From assembly GCA_016718525.1 (NCBI GenBank), contig JADKDD010000001.1, forward strand, positions 1,364,001 to 1,428,000: a stretch of DNA of 64,000 nt. Reading direction: 5' to 3'. The notes under the pieces are model-generated. The model had not been told where the DNA came from and ran no database searches. It saw only the letters and a program-made list of their open reading frames with translations. The position numbers and the translations under genes were made by a program. Source of the stretch: Rhodocyclaceae bacterium. GTDB lineage: Bacteria; Pseudomonadota; Gammaproteobacteria; Burkholderiales; Rhodocyclaceae. Below are positions 24,388-33,938 of the stretch, in pieces. Positions within the stretch are counted from its first letter, which is position 1. Each line of letters opens with the position of its first letter.

Positions 24388-25368
24388 ATGGACAGGACAG
24401 AACGCTTTTACAAAATCGACCAGATGATTCACGAGCGAGGCGTGGTCAGTTTTGTGCAGTTGATGGACGCGCTGGAAGTTTCACGCGCCACGCTAAAGCG
24501 CGATCTCGAATACATGCGCAGCCGCCTTAATGCACCGATTGTCTGGGACCGTGATGCCAACGGTTACCGCTTCGACAGTCAGCACGCTAATCAACACGCG
24601 CAATACACGCTGCCCGGCCTCTGGTTCAACTCCGGCGAAGTGCATGCCTTGCTGACCATGCAGCACTTGCTGAGTAATCTAGATCCTGGCGGCATACTGA
24701 ATCCGCACATTAGTCCGCTGCTGGCTCGCCTGAACGGACTGTTGGGTACTGCCGATAACAGTGCCGAAGAAGTACGCCATCGCGTGATGATTCTGGGATC
24801 CGCAAAACGCAGCTTGAAACTCGTTCACTTCGAGCGTGTTGGGTCCGCACTGTTGCATCGCAAGCGTTTGCGGCTGACTTACTTTGCGCGTGGCAGCGGC
24901 GAAACCAGCGAACGCGAAGTGTCGCCGCAGCGCCTAGTCTATTACCGCGACAATTGGTACCTCGACGCCTGGTGCCACCTACGCAACGACTTGCGAAATT
25001 TTGCGGTTGACTCGATTCGCCGGGCTGACATTCTTGAGCAGAAGGCACGCGACATATCGCCAAGATCAATGGACCAAACACTTGGTCCCGGATATGGAAT
25101 TTTCAGTGGCAAGCGCGTCAAATGGGCAAAACTGCGCTTTTCAACCGAGCGTGCGCGCTGGGTTTCCCAGGAATCCTGGCACCCGGAACAACGCAGTGAA
25201 ACAGATAGCGAGGGGCGTTATATCCTCTTACTCCCGTACGCTGATCACCGCGAGTTGATCATGGATATTCTCAAGTTTGGCAACGATGTTGAAGTCCTCG
25301 CCCCACCCGATTTGAGGCAACGAGTGGCGAGTGAAGCGCGCTGTCTGGTCGACCTTTATTCGCGGTGA
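24388..25368 (+). CDS. WYL-domain transcriptional regulator (YafY type)
   Basis: 326 residues. The N-terminal winged helix-turn-helix (residues about 1-60, ALEVSRATLKRDLEYMRSRL) is followed by a WYL ligand-binding domain: KRLRLTYFARGSGETSEREVSPQRLVYYRDNWYLDAWCHLRNDLRNFAVDSI in overview, with the Trp-Tyr-Leu triad at W-Y-L-D-A-W. A WCX-like C-terminal part ends with LVDLYSR. It begins 2 bp after rsgA and is probably co-transcribed. WYL regulators often respond to nucleotides or DNA damage, but the target is not visible here. Confidence 0.92.
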   Translation: MDRTERFYKIDQMIHERGVVSFVQLMDALEVSRATLKRDLEYMRSRLNAPIVWDRDANGYRFDSQHANQHAQYTLPGLWFNSGEVHALLTMQHLLSNLDPGGILNPHISPLLARLNGLLGTADNSAEEVRHRVMILGSAKRSLKLVHFERVGSALLHRKRLRLTYFARGSGETSEREVSPQRLVYYRDNWYLDAWCHLRNDLRNFAVDSIRRADILEQKARDISPRSMDQTLGPGYGIFSGKRVKWAKLRFSTERARWVSQESWHPEQRSETDSEGRYILLLPYADHRELIMDILKFGNDVEVLAPPDLRQRVASEARCLVDLYSR

Positions 25369-25375
25369 CCGTAAC

Positions 25376-26593
25376 TTAAGCCCCAGCCTGAATCTTCCGG
25401 ATCGCACGAAACTGCAGCATCAGCGCCACAAGGCCAAGCACGGCACACATGAACCATACCGCGTGACCACCAAACTGGTCGTAAACGGTGTTTCCCAGCA
25501 AGGGGGCGACCATTGTTCTCCCGCCCCAAATGCCGTTGTAAATCGCCAGATAATGCCCTGCTCTACCCGCATCGGCGCGCAACATCACCATCGCCAATTG
25601 TGGCGGCATCAACAGCATTTCTCCTACCGTATAAACCGCTGTCGACAAAAGCGCCATGGCGATACTGGCAGTCTCCGCGAACCCGGCACCGATCGGCAGG
25701 ATGGCGAATCCAAAAGTCAAAATCGCCGCGCCAGCCATCATGGTTCGCCGCGGCGGCCAATATTCGGTGCGCACGGTAATCGGAATTTGCAGCACAGCAA
25801 CCATGAGTCCGTTTAACGCAAAACAGGCACCGATCCATTTCGGCGACAACGCATAGTATTCGCGCAGGTAGTTGGTCATTGTGCTTTCGGACTGCGCATA
25901 AATGATCGACAGCATCAAACAGGCCAGCATAAATGTCATGAACGGACCGTCGAAATATGGCCATCGCTGAGCGACAGGTATGACCGGCACAAAGCTGTCC
26001 GGAGTCAATTCATCGGCCCGACGCAATGCCCACCTCAGAAAAATGGCAGCACCAACGGCTGTTATGGCATCGGCAAGAAAGACATAGCGGTAGTCAAACT
26101 CGGCAAACCAACCGCCGACCAGGCCACCCATGGCAAAACCGAGATTGACGGCGACCCGTTGCAAGGCTTGAGCGTGCACCCTGACCGACGGGGCGCAATT
26201 TTGCATCATCACCCGCTGCATGCTCGGACGGTAGCCACCATCACAAAGGCCACCAAACAACAGCGCCAACGCAAGCGGCACAGTCGCATTCACGCCACCC
26301 AAGATCAGCAGGCCAATTGCACTTCCCACGAGGCTCCACAGCATCAACTTGCGCGCAGAGAACCAGTCGGTCAGTACAGATACGACGAACGAACCTGCGA
26401 GCAAACCAGCACCATAGATCGAAAGCAGAACGCCAACGGTGCTCAAGTCAAAACCGAGCGACTCATGCAGATATAAGGCCATAAACAACTTGGCCGTGCC
26501 ACCCATTCGATTGATAAAACTGGTTGCTGCAAGCCCATAGGCGATCAGCGGAACGTTGACGAACCGCGATTGCAGGCGATCAATCCACTTCAT
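25376..26593 (-). CDS. MFS transporter (drug:H+ antiporter 1-like, MdtH-type)
   Basis: 405 residues from ATG 26593 (a TTG at 26602 is also open). Twelve membrane segments are expected. The loop between helices 2 and 3 reads SVLTDWFSARKLMLW, a variant of the G-x-x-x-D-R-x-G-R-R-x motif, and helix 5 has NLGFAMGGLVGG (motif C-like). It is probably an exporter of an unknown small molecule. It is convergent with the WYL regulator, with only 7 bp between stops. Confidence 0.88.
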   Translation of the reverse strand: MKWIDRLQSRFVNVPLIAYGLAATSFINRMGGTAKLFMALYLHESLGFDLSTVGVLLSIYGAGLLAGSFVVSVLTDWFSARKLMLWSLVGSAIGLLILGGVNATVPLALALLFGGLCDGGYRPSMQRVMMQNCAPSVRVHAQALQRVAVNLGFAMGGLVGGWFAEFDYRYVFLADAITAVGAAIFLRWALRRADELTPDSFVPVIPVAQRWPYFDGPFMTFMLACLMLSIIYAQSESTMTNYLREYYALSPKWIGACFALNGLMVAVLQIPITVRTEYWPPRRTMMAGAAILTFGFAILPIGAGFAETASIAMALLSTAVYTVGEMLLMPPQLAMVMLRADAGRAGHYLAIYNGIWGGRTMVAPLLGNTVYDQFGGHAVWFMCAVLGLVALMLQFRAIRKIQAGA

Positions 26594-26621
26594 CGACGTC
26601 AACTAACAGTGGGAAGGAACG

Positions 26622-26725
26622 GGGACGCTTGCGTCCCTGGTGGAATCAATTGACCGAACCACCGAGCAATGTTCGGAGAATGGCAGACACACCCACATGC
26701 TGATGCGTAGCCAGACGCATGTGGG
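26622..26725. repeat. Two inverted repeats between the MFS and thiolase genes
   Basis: GGGACGC-TT-GCGTCCC (26622-26637) and CCCACATGC...GCATGTGGG (26692-26700 / 26717-26725, 16-base loop that itself contains ATGCGT/ACGCAT). Both lie in the 146-bp gap after the thiolase stop on the minus strand and before the MFS start. No T run is present, so they are more likely transcript-end or protein-binding structures than classic terminators. Confidence 0.5.
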
Positions 26726-26739
26726 CGCGGGTGAATCTT

Positions 26740-27927
26740 TTACAACCTTTCCCAAATCGTGGTGATGCCCTGACCACCACCAATACACATCGTTGCCAAG
26801 GCATATTTGCCGTTCACCCGTTCGAGCTCATACAGGGCTTTCGTGATGATCACCGCACCACTGGCGCCGATCGGATGACCAAGTGCAATTGCCCCGCCAT
26901 TGACGTTGGTCTTGCTCAAATCCAGACCCAAGCCCTTGGCTACGCCTAGAGATTGCGCGGCAAAAGCTTCATTGGATTCGATCACATCCATCTGCGCCAG
27001 CGTCAAGCCGGCCCGCTGCAACGCCAGCTTGGAAGCCGGAATCGGACCCTCACCCATCACCTCGTTTGGTACACCCGCAACCGCATAGGCGACCAATCGT
27101 GCCATCGCTTTGTGGCCGCCCGCGCGCGCTGCAGCGGCATCGGCGAGCAGCAGAAACGCCGCGCCGTCATTGATGCCGGAGGCGTTGCCTGCGGTCACGG
27201 TGCCGTCCTTCTTGAACGCCGGCTTCATCTTGGCCAGTGACTCCAGCGATGTGTTCGCTTTGACATGCTCGTCGGTATCAAACACCACATCGCCTTTGCG
27301 GGATTGCAGCGTAATCGGAACGATCTGTGATTTGAATCTACCTTCTGCGATGGCTGCGGCAGCACGCTGATGGGATGCCAAAGCAAAAGCATCCTGCTCT
27401 TCACGCGAGACTCCCCATTTGGCTGCCATGTTCTCTGCGGTGATGCCCATATGACCAACGCCAAACGGATCGGTCAGTGCTGCGACCATGGTGTCGATCA
27501 TTTTGCTGTCGCCCATGCGTGCGCCCGAGCGCATTGCGGCAGACAGGTAACCGCCACGTGACATGACCTCGACGCCACCGCCGATCGCGAAGTCGGCATC
27601 GCCAAGCAGTATTGCCTGCGCCGAATTTACGATCGCTTGTTGCGCAGAACCGCAGAGTCGATTGACAGCGAACGCCACCGAGTCCATCGACATTCCACCT
27701 TGTATCGAGGCCACGCGCGCCACGTACGGATAGCGCACTTCAGTTGGAATCACGTTGCCGACTGCCGCAAAGCTGACTTGTTTCGGATCGACGCCCGACC
27801 GGTGTATCGCTTCCTTAATGACCAAACCGCCCAGTTCGCACGGCTCCATTCCAGACAAGGCACCAGCGAAGGTACCGACTGCCGAACGCACGGCGCTCAG
27901 CACAACTACATCACGTTTATCCGCCAC
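26740..27927 (-). CDS. Acetyl-CoA C-acyltransferase (thiolase, BktB/PhaA/AtoB type)
   Basis: 395 residues, GTG start at 27927 with a good ribosome site (AAAGGAG) 6-9 bases before it. Catalytic Cys92 lies in VNRLCGSAQQAI, His351 in GHPIGASGA, and Cys381 in CIGGGQG. Condenses or cleaves short acyl-CoA; it could serve polyhydroxyalkanoate synthesis, ketone body or fatty acid breakdown. No phaB or phaC is next to it. The gene is in tandem with the CobD/CbiB-like gene, 21 bp downstream of it on the minus strand is absent overlap; transcription is probably linked. Confidence 0.94.
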   Translation of the reverse strand: MADKRDVVVLSAVRSAVGTFAGALSGMEPCELGGLVIKEAIHRSGVDPKQVSFAAVGNVIPTEVRYPYVARVASIQGGMSMDSVAFAVNRLCGSAQQAIVNSAQAILLGDADFAIGGGVEVMSRGGYLSAAMRSGARMGDSKMIDTMVAALTDPFGVGHMGITAENMAAKWGVSREEQDAFALASHQRAAAAIAEGRFKSQIVPITLQSRKGDVVFDTDEHVKANTSLESLAKMKPAFKKDGTVTAGNASGINDGAAFLLLADAAAARAGGHKAMARLVAYAVAGVPNEVMGEGPIPASKLALQRAGLTLAQMDVIESNEAFAAQSLGVAKGLGLDLSKTNVNGGAIALGHPIGASGAVIITKALYELERVNGKYALATMCIGGGQGITTIWERL

Positions 27928-27948
27928 GATTCACTCTCCTTTAAGAAA

Positions 27949-28911
27949 TCAAAAACTCAACTGCCATGACGACACCAAAATCAGCGCCAGTAAGCTCAAA
28001 AATAACAACAGTGCGCGCCAGACCAACGCTGCCGCGCGCTGCATTCCGTTCGAATCCGCATCATCACCCAACCCGAATTCGCTAATTGCACCGTAACTTC
28101 CTGTTGGTCCAGCCATTGAGGAACTGACCATGGTCAAGCGTACACCCAACGCACCGGCGCCACTGGCAACAACGATAGCGCTGTCTGCATCGGTCGTTTG
28201 GTCCGCTTGATTGCGCCAGCACTGTATCGCGTCCTCAAAATCACCGACCACTGCAAATGCCAGGGCAGTCAGTCGGGAAGGAATCCAATCAATCACCATA
28301 AAGGCCAGGTGAGAAAACTCGCCATAACGCCCGTCATTCGTTGCATCAGGCCTGCCCTGACTGGCCCGCCAAGGTCGCCCCCAGCTTTCGTCAAGCAATT
28401 GGGCCGTTCGATATAGCAAAGCACCTGCCGGACCAATTAGGGCAAACCAAAAAATCGGTGCAAATACGTGCTGATGCGCCTCATCCAATCCACGAACTAT
28501 TGCAGAACCGGCGATCTCTGTAGGGCTCAAACGATCAGCGTTGCGTCCACGCCATGTGGCTAGGAGCGTTCTTGCGCGCTCTACCTCGACAAACGTCAGT
28601 GCAGATTGAATGGCGGTAAATTGATTGCTGAAATGCCGGAGACCCAGCGTTAGATAAAGGACGCCAAGACTAAAAACGAACGCCCAGAAGGGTTCCTTTA
28701 ATGACAAAACAATTGAAACAACCAATACACAGAAAGTTGGTACTGCTACCAGCAAGCCCCATCCCAAGGCACCGTTTCGGTATTCGCCATCGTTGAAATA
28801 CTGCATCACCCGTTGAGCAAGACGAAGAAATGGAGCACGAACAAGCCGTTTCGCCGGTAAGGCCTGAAATTGCTCAAGGATCAATACCAATAGGATCGAA
28901 ATTAAGCTCAT
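27949..28911 (-). CDS. CobD/CbiB-like membrane protein
   Basis: 320 residues with four to five membrane segments. It resembles the betaproteobacterial proteins annotated as CobD/CbiB family: N-terminal helix MSLISILLVLILEQFQALP, IVRGLDEAHQHVFAPIFWFALIGPAGALLYRTAQLLDESWG (the conserved F-A-P-x-F-W-x-x-x-G-P-x-G-A-x-x-Y-R segment) and W-I-P-S-R-L-T-A-L-A-F. True CbiB attaches aminopropanol to cobyric acid; this variant occurs in genomes without nearby cobalamin genes, as here, so the role is uncertain. The start overlaps the NUDIX stop by 4 bp. Confidence 0.8.
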   Translation of the reverse strand: MSLISILLVLILEQFQALPAKRLVRAPFLRLAQRVMQYFNDGEYRNGALGWGLLVAVPTFCVLVVSIVLSLKEPFWAFVFSLGVLYLTLGLRHFSNQFTAIQSALTFVEVERARTLLATWRGRNADRLSPTEIAGSAIVRGLDEAHQHVFAPIFWFALIGPAGALLYRTAQLLDESWGRPWRASQGRPDATNDGRYGEFSHLAFMVIDWIPSRLTALAFAVVGDFEDAIQCWRNQADQTTDADSAIVVASGAGALGVRLTMVSSSMAGPTGSYGAISEFGLGDDADSNGMQRAAALVWRALLLFLSLLALILVSSWQLSF

Positions 28912-29591
28912 GAAATAGGAAACAAGAAGTCTCTAAAGCTAATCAACATACCGGCCGTGGCGCCCCAAATATGGTAGCCACCCCAGGGCATGGACCAATA
29001 AGCGCGGGTCGTACCACGCACGTCAACTTCATGACGCACGTGATTGCGCGAATCCATCAAAAACTCCAAGGGTGGCTCAAAAACATCCGCCACCTCAAAA
29101 TCGTCTAGCTTAAGGTTTAACGGTGGCCGCACCAAGCCAACTACCGGGACGACGCTGAAGCTTGTAATAGTCCGAAACACAGGTAGCCGCCCGATAATCT
29201 CTACCTGAGAAGGTATCAGGCCGACCTCTTCTTCCGCCTCGCGTAGTGCAGTGGCTTCAACCGAGGGATCGTCCGGCTCGCAACGACCGCCGGGGAAACT
29301 GACCTGGCCGGCATGATCGCGCAGGTGAGCCGTACGTTGAGTGAGCAGAACAGTTAACCCGGTCTCGCGCATGACCACCGGGATCAACACGGCAGCAGGT
29401 ATCAGCTCGCCTTTAATCAGATCAAGATCTGCTCCGGTAGGGTCTGCGGAAATCATTTGTTCGCCACTCTCGACGAAGCGTCGTCGCAGGAAAACCAACA
29501 TTTCATCAGCAGTTCCTGACAACCGGCTTGCAGGCGATGTATTCACGTTGGATTTGCTATCGTAGTGGCCGGCGGTCGATATCGCCGCCAA
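28908..29591 (-). CDS. NUDIX hydrolase, CoA pyrophosphatase family (NudL-like)
   Basis: Up to 227 residues; TTG at 29591 is the longest start and GTG at 29546 is an alternative. Family marks: LLTQRTAHLRDHAGQVSFPGGRCEPDD spans the UPF0035 motif and the beginning of the Nudix box, then TALREAEEEVGL with the metal-binding Glu residues. It would split CoA or acyl-CoA into phosphopantetheine and 3',5'-ADP. It starts 2 bp after the yajQ stop and is probably cotranscribed. Confidence 0.92.
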   Translation of the reverse strand: MAAISTAGHYDSKSNVNTSPASRLSGTADEMLVFLRRRFVESGEQMISADPTGADLDLIKGELIPAAVLIPVVMRETGLTVLLTQRTAHLRDHAGQVSFPGGRCEPDDPSVEATALREAEEEVGLIPSQVEIIGRLPVFRTITSFSVVPVVGLVRPPLNLKLDDFEVADVFEPPLEFLMDSRNHVRHEVDVRGTTRAYWSMPWGGYHIWGATAGMLISFRDFLFPIS

Positions 29592-29593
29592 AC

Positions 29594-30088
29594 TCAGTCG
29601 CGGAAATTACCGTATTGCAACGGAAAATCGGTAATCGTCTTGCGCACCAAGGCGATGGTGTCTTGCAGCAAATCCCGCTTGGCGCCGGTGACGCGAACGG
29701 CATCCCCTTGAATACTGGCTTGAACTTTGATTTTGCTGTCCTTAATCAGCTTCACAATCTTCTTGGCCAACTCAATTTCAATTCCGACCTTGATCTTGAG
29801 CACCTGTTTTGCCTTGTTTCCAGAAACCGTTTGTATGTCCCCAGCCTCCAGCCGTTTGGTACTCTCGTGCTCCTTCTTTTCCATCTCCGGAAACAAAATG
29901 TCCTTGACCTGACTAAGCTGAAACTCCGAATCACCGTGAATGGTGATTGTTTTGTCTTTCTCGTTCAGTTCGGCGCGCGCAGAACTTCCTTTGAAGTCGT
30001 AGCGATTGCCAATATGGCGACCGGCGATATCGACTGCGTTCTTGAGCGCCACCATATCGGCTTCGGAGCTGATGTCAAATGAAGGCAT
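29594..30088 (-). CDS. YajQ family nucleotide-binding protein
   Basis: 164 residues, the usual family length. It opens MPSFDISSEADM with the NRYDFKGS segment near residue 28, and ends with KRDLLQDTIALVRKTITDFPLQYGNFRD. It has two ferredoxin-like folds. Members bind c-di-GMP in xanthomonads and pseudomonads and act as regulator partners; the target here is unknown. It lies 14 bp after the ppnP-like gene. Confidence 0.96.
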   Translation of the reverse strand: MPSFDISSEADMVALKNAVDIAGRHIGNRYDFKGSSARAELNEKDKTITIHGDSEFQLSQVKDILFPEMEKKEHESTKRLEAGDIQTVSGNKAKQVLKIKVGIEIELAKKIVKLIKDSKIKVQASIQGDAVRVTGAKRDLLQDTIALVRKTITDFPLQYGNFRD

Positions 30089-30102
30089 CGGGTGGCGCTC
30101 CC

Positions 30103-30414
30103 TTAGGTAAAATGACAGATATAGTGATACGGCTCGCCGCTCACTTCAATATCAAAACTTGAGTTTTCCGGGACAGCGAATAACTCACCAGCCACTACGG
30201 TGGCCCAATCCGCACCCGCCAGCCGATAGCGGCAGGATCCTGCGACAGTTTCCATAATCTCCGCAGCGCCGGTTTTAAAGGTCAGCGTCGATGGCAGAAT
30301 CACACCGACACTTTTGCGGGTTCCATCAGCCAACTGAACCGTGTGACTGACGCATTTGCCATCAAAGTAAACGTTGGCTTTCTTGACCACCGATACATCA
30401 TCAAACTGTGACAT
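30103..30414 (-). CDS. ppnP: Pyrimidine/purine nucleoside phosphorylase PpnP (DUF1255 cupin)
   Basis: 103 residues from ATG 30414; the longer frame to 30486 runs into argG and is rejected. A small cupin with ANVYFDGKCVSHTVQLADGTRKSVGVI, the conserved segment GELFAVPENSSFDIEV and the end PYHYICHF. It phosphorolyses a range of nucleosides. It follows argG by 10 bp in the same orientation. Confidence 0.94.
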   Translation of the reverse strand: MSQFDDVSVVKKANVYFDGKCVSHTVQLADGTRKSVGVILPSTLTFKTGAAEIMETVAGSCRYRLAGADWATVVAGELFAVPENSSFDIEVSGEPYHYICHFT

Positions 30415-30424
30415 CCAGGCTCTC

Positions 30425-31666
30425 CTATTTCCTGCCACGGCGCGAACTTGTGGTGCGGTTCGCAGCGATTCGCATCCGTAACGCATTCAAACGAATGAAT
30501 CCGTGCGCATCCTTTTGGTTATACGCACCCTCATCGTCTTCGAAGGTAGCAATCGTCGAATCAAACAACGAATCCGTCTTCGAATCACGACTAACCACGC
30601 TAACACTGCCCTTGTACAACTTGACTCGCACCCAGCCATTGACGTTTTGTTGAGTGTGATCAATCAGTACCTGCAAAGCCTTACGTTCCGGACTCCACCA
30701 GTAGCCGTTGTAAATCATGCTGGCATAACGTGGCATCAGATCATCCTTGAGATGGGTCACTTCGCGGTCCAGACAAATCGATTCAATGGCGCGATGGGCG
30801 CGAAGCAGGATAGCGCCGCCCGGCGTCTCGTAACAACCGCGCGACTTCATGCCGACATAGCGGTTTTCGACCAGATCCAGCCGACCGACACCATGTCTGC
30901 CGCCAATCCTGTTCAGCGAAGCAAGCAAATCATGCGCTTTCATTTTCTCGCCGTTAATCGCGACAAGATCGCCACAGCGGAATTCAAGGTCCAGATACTC
31001 GGGCTTCGCCGGCGCCTTCTCGGGCGAGACCGTCCACCGCCACATCGACTCCTCGGCTTCAGCGGCCGGGTCCTCCAGATGGCGACCTTCGTAGGAGATA
31101 TGCAACAGGTTGGCATCCATTGAATAAGGCGAGCCGCCTTTCTTGTGCTTCATCTCAATCGGAATCCCATGGGTGGCGGCGTACGCCAACAGCTTTTCGC
31201 GCGACAACAAATCCCACTCGCGCCACGGCGCAATCACCTTGATGTTCGGCATCAACGCGTATGCACCCAACTCGAACCGTACTTGATCGTTGCCTTTGCC
31301 AGTAGCGCCATGAGAGATCGCCTCTGCGCCGGTTTTACGCGCAATATCAACCAAGCGCTTGGCAATCAAGGGACGAGCAATCGACGTGCCAAGCAGATAT
31401 TCACCTTCGTATATCGTGTTGCAGCGAAACATCGGGAAAACGAAGTCGCGCACGAACTCCTCGCGCAAATCATCGATAAAAATATTCTTCGGTTTGATTC
31501 CCATCTTCAGCGCTTTTGCTCGTGCCGGCTCAAGTTCCTCGCCCTGCCCCAAGTCAGCAGTGAAGGTCACCACCTCGCACTGATAGTTGTCCTGCAACCA
31601 CTTCAAAATCACCGACGTGTCCAAACCACCGGAGTAAGCCAAAACCACCTTCTTTACATCACTCAT
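30425..31666 (-). CDS. argG: Argininosuccinate synthase
   Basis: 413 residues from ATG 31666 (family start MSDVKKVVLAYSGGLDTS). The ATP-binding A-Y-S-G-G-L-D-T-S loop is at residues 9-17; GHGATGKGNDQVRFE-type block reads SHGATGKGNDQVRFE, and EMKHKKGGSPYSMDANLLHISYEG and VRVKLYKG are further family signatures. It joins citrulline and aspartate in arginine synthesis. It is preceded by argF on the same strand with a 79-bp gap that holds a repeat copy. Confidence 0.98.
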   Translation of the reverse strand: MSDVKKVVLAYSGGLDTSVILKWLQDNYQCEVVTFTADLGQGEELEPARAKALKMGIKPKNIFIDDLREEFVRDFVFPMFRCNTIYEGEYLLGTSIARPLIAKRLVDIARKTGAEAISHGATGKGNDQVRFELGAYALMPNIKVIAPWREWDLLSREKLLAYAATHGIPIEMKHKKGGSPYSMDANLLHISYEGRHLEDPAAEAEESMWRWTVSPEKAPAKPEYLDLEFRCGDLVAINGEKMKAHDLLASLNRIGGRHGVGRLDLVENRYVGMKSRGCYETPGGAILLRAHRAIESICLDREVTHLKDDLMPRYASMIYNGYWWSPERKALQVLIDHTQQNVNGWVRVKLYKGSVSVVSRDSKTDSLFDSTIATFEDDEGAYNQKDAHGFIRLNALRMRIAANRTTSSRRGRK

Positions 31667-31708
31667 TTCAAACTTTCTAAAAGTTACGGAATCGATTTTC
31701 AAATTCTT

Positions 31709-31736
31709 GGCGGCGTCCCGCCAGCACCAACTGACG
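31709..31736 (-). repeat. Dispersed repeat, copy 7 (between argF and argG)
   Basis: Exact core 31721-31732. On the minus strand the continuation CGGGACGCCGCC matches copy 9 at 45.5 kb (GGTGGGACGCCACC). It lies in the leader of argG, about 45 bp before its start codon. Confidence 0.75.
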
Positions 31737-31745
31737 CAACAAAAC

Positions 31746-32672
31746 TCAATCGTCAATGACACCCATCAACAAAAATTCCATTAGCGCCTTTTGCGTATGC
31801 AGGCGATTTTCAGCCTCATCCCAAACCACGCTTTGTGGCCCGTCAATTACCGCTGCAGCAACTTCTTCGCCGCGATGGGCTGGCAGGCAGTGCATGAACA
31901 ATGCCTGTTCATTGGCGCCGCGCATCAGCTTGTCATCGACTTGCCAGTCTGAAAAAGCTTCATGCCGACGATCATTTTCGGCCTCGAATCCCATCGAAGT
32001 CCACACATCCGTGGTAACCAAATCAGCGCCAGCCACCGCCTCATGCGGATCACTGAACTGAGCAAAGTGTGAATTGTCCTGAATTCCTGCTCGAGCTGCA
32101 TCGACCTCATAGCCAGGCGGTGTCGATACGTGAACTTTGAAGTCCAACACTTTGGCCGCCTGAAGCCACGTCTGGCAGACATTATTCGAATCACCGATCC
32201 ACGCTACCGTCTTGCCTTGAATCGAGCCACGATGGTCAATGAACGTGTAGATATCGGCAAGAACTTGGCAAGGATGGTATTGATTGGTCAAGCCGTTGAT
32301 CACTGGTACTCGGGAATGCCCGGCAAACCGCTCCAGTATTTCCTGTTCGTAAGTGCGGATCATCACGATATCGCTCATGCGCGAAATCACCTGTGCAGCG
32401 TCTTCCACTGGTTCGCCCCGGCCCAATTGTGAGTCACGCGTATTCAAATAAATCGCGGCACCACCCAGTTGATGCATTCCTGCCTCAAACGAGAGCCGCG
32501 TTCTGGTGCTCGCCTTCTCGAAAATCATTACGAGCGTCCGGTCCTGCAACGGCCAATAGCGCTGGTAAGACTTGAACCGCTTTTTAATCCGCCGAGTACG
32601 CTCGAACAAGTAGTCGAGTTCATTGCGTGTAACGTCTTTGAACTGTAGAAAATGACGCAATTCGCGCTTCAT
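31746..32672 (-). CDS. argF: Ornithine carbamoyltransferase
   Basis: 308 residues. Carbamoyl phosphate site S-T-R-T-R near residue 55 (FEKASTRTRLSFE), HPCQVLADIYTF, and the ornithine-site motif FMHCLPAHRGEEV. Makes citrulline for ArgG downstream. It starts 2 bp after the argD stop, so argD-argF are tightly linked, then argG. Confidence 0.98.
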   Translation of the reverse strand: MKRELRHFLQFKDVTRNELDYLFERTRRIKKRFKSYQRYWPLQDRTLVMIFEKASTRTRLSFEAGMHQLGGAAIYLNTRDSQLGRGEPVEDAAQVISRMSDIVMIRTYEQEILERFAGHSRVPVINGLTNQYHPCQVLADIYTFIDHRGSIQGKTVAWIGDSNNVCQTWLQAAKVLDFKVHVSTPPGYEVDAARAGIQDNSHFAQFSDPHEAVAGADLVTTDVWTSMGFEAENDRRHEAFSDWQVDDKLMRGANEQALFMHCLPAHRGEEVAAAVIDGPQSVVWDEAENRLHTQKALMEFLLMGVIDD

Positions 32673-32674
32673 GA

Positions 32675-33871
32675 TCAGCTCGCGTTTTTTGGCGCAGCTT
32701 GTTCCGCCAAAAACTTGGCGGTAACAGCAGCCAGCAACTCAACCAATTCGTCGGCTTCGGTATCAGTCATGACCAGAGGAGGTAGCAAACGAATGACGTT
32801 CTCGGCGGTGACATTGATCAACAGACCTGCGGCGAGCGCTTGCTTGACTATATCGCCACACGGCCGATCCAGCTCAATCCCTATCATCATGCCCTGGCCA
32901 CGAACTTCAACGACGCCAGCCAGTCCTTCAAGTTTCTGACCCAATCCACTGCGTATGCGCTCACCCAAGTCACTCGCTCTCGTCAGCAGATTGTCGTTAT
33001 CCATCACCTCCAGCGTTGTCAGCGCTGCGACGGCCGCCAGTGGATTGCCACCAAAAGTCGAGCCATGATTGCCCGGCTTGAACACATCAGTTGCGCTCCC
33101 GGCAGTCACGCAGGCGCCAATTGGGACGCCAGAGGCAAGGCCTTTGGCGAGAGTCATCACATCGGGGCGAATCGCGGCATGTTGATGCGCAAACCAACGA
33201 CCCGTGCGACCGATTCCACACTGCACCTCATCGAGCATCAACAGCCAGTTGTTTTGGTCGCAAACGGCGCGTACGTCTTTGAGGAACTCAATTCCAGCTG
33301 CACGAATGCCGCCTTCACCCTGCACCGTTTCAAGCAGCACAGCCACCACGTTCGGGTTGTGCATGGCTACCTGTTTGATCGCCTCAATGTTTCCAAACGG
33401 AACGCGTACAAAACCAGTCACCAAAGGCTCAAATCCGGCTTGGACCTTCCGGTTGCCCGTCGCCGACAGCGTCGCCAGGGTGCGGCCATGAAACGCTTTT
33501 TCCATGACAATGATGGCCGGACTATCAATCCCGCGTTGATGCCCATACAAGCGGGCAAGCTTAATCGCCGCTTCGTTAGCCTCGCATCCCGAGTTGCACA
33601 AAAAGACCTGATCCATACCGGACAACTGCGCCAATCGATTGGCCAATTGTTCCGCTTCGGAAATTTGATACAGGTTCGATACGTGAATCATGCGTGCGCA
33701 CTGGTCGGCAATTGCCTTAAGCAGCTTGGGATGAGCATGACCAAGTGTGTTGACTGCGATGCCGCCAATACCATCAAGGTAAGATCTGCCCTCGGTGTCA
33801 TACAGGCGGCATCCGACCCCATGGGTAAACGCGACCGGCAATCTGCCGTAGGTATTCATTAAATGCGACAT
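32675..33871 (-). CDS. argD: Acetylornithine aminotransferase
   Basis: 398 residues, class III PLP aminotransferase: NTLGHAHPKLLKAI, NSGCEANEAAIKLAR, WLLMLDEVQCGIGRTGR, and the PLP lysine in MTLAKGLASGVPIGA. It acts one step before the deacetylation that gives ornithine, the ArgF substrate. First gene of the arginine run on this strand. Confidence 0.96.
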   Translation of the reverse strand: MSHLMNTYGRLPVAFTHGVGCRLYDTEGRSYLDGIGGIAVNTLGHAHPKLLKAIADQCARMIHVSNLYQISEAEQLANRLAQLSGMDQVFLCNSGCEANEAAIKLARLYGHQRGIDSPAIIVMEKAFHGRTLATLSATGNRKVQAGFEPLVTGFVRVPFGNIEAIKQVAMHNPNVVAVLLETVQGEGGIRAAGIEFLKDVRAVCDQNNWLLMLDEVQCGIGRTGRWFAHQHAAIRPDVMTLAKGLASGVPIGACVTAGSATDVFKPGNHGSTFGGNPLAAVAALTTLEVMDNDNLLTRASDLGERIRSGLGQKLEGLAGVVEVRGQGMMIGIELDRPCGDIVKQALAAGLLINVTAENVIRLLPPLVMTDTEADELVELLAAVTAKFLAEQAAPKNAS

Positions 33872-33938
33872 TGCGCGACTCCGGGGAAACTAGGGACCGA
33901 AAAACAGACGGCGGCCCCGATGCACCTCGGCCGCCGCA

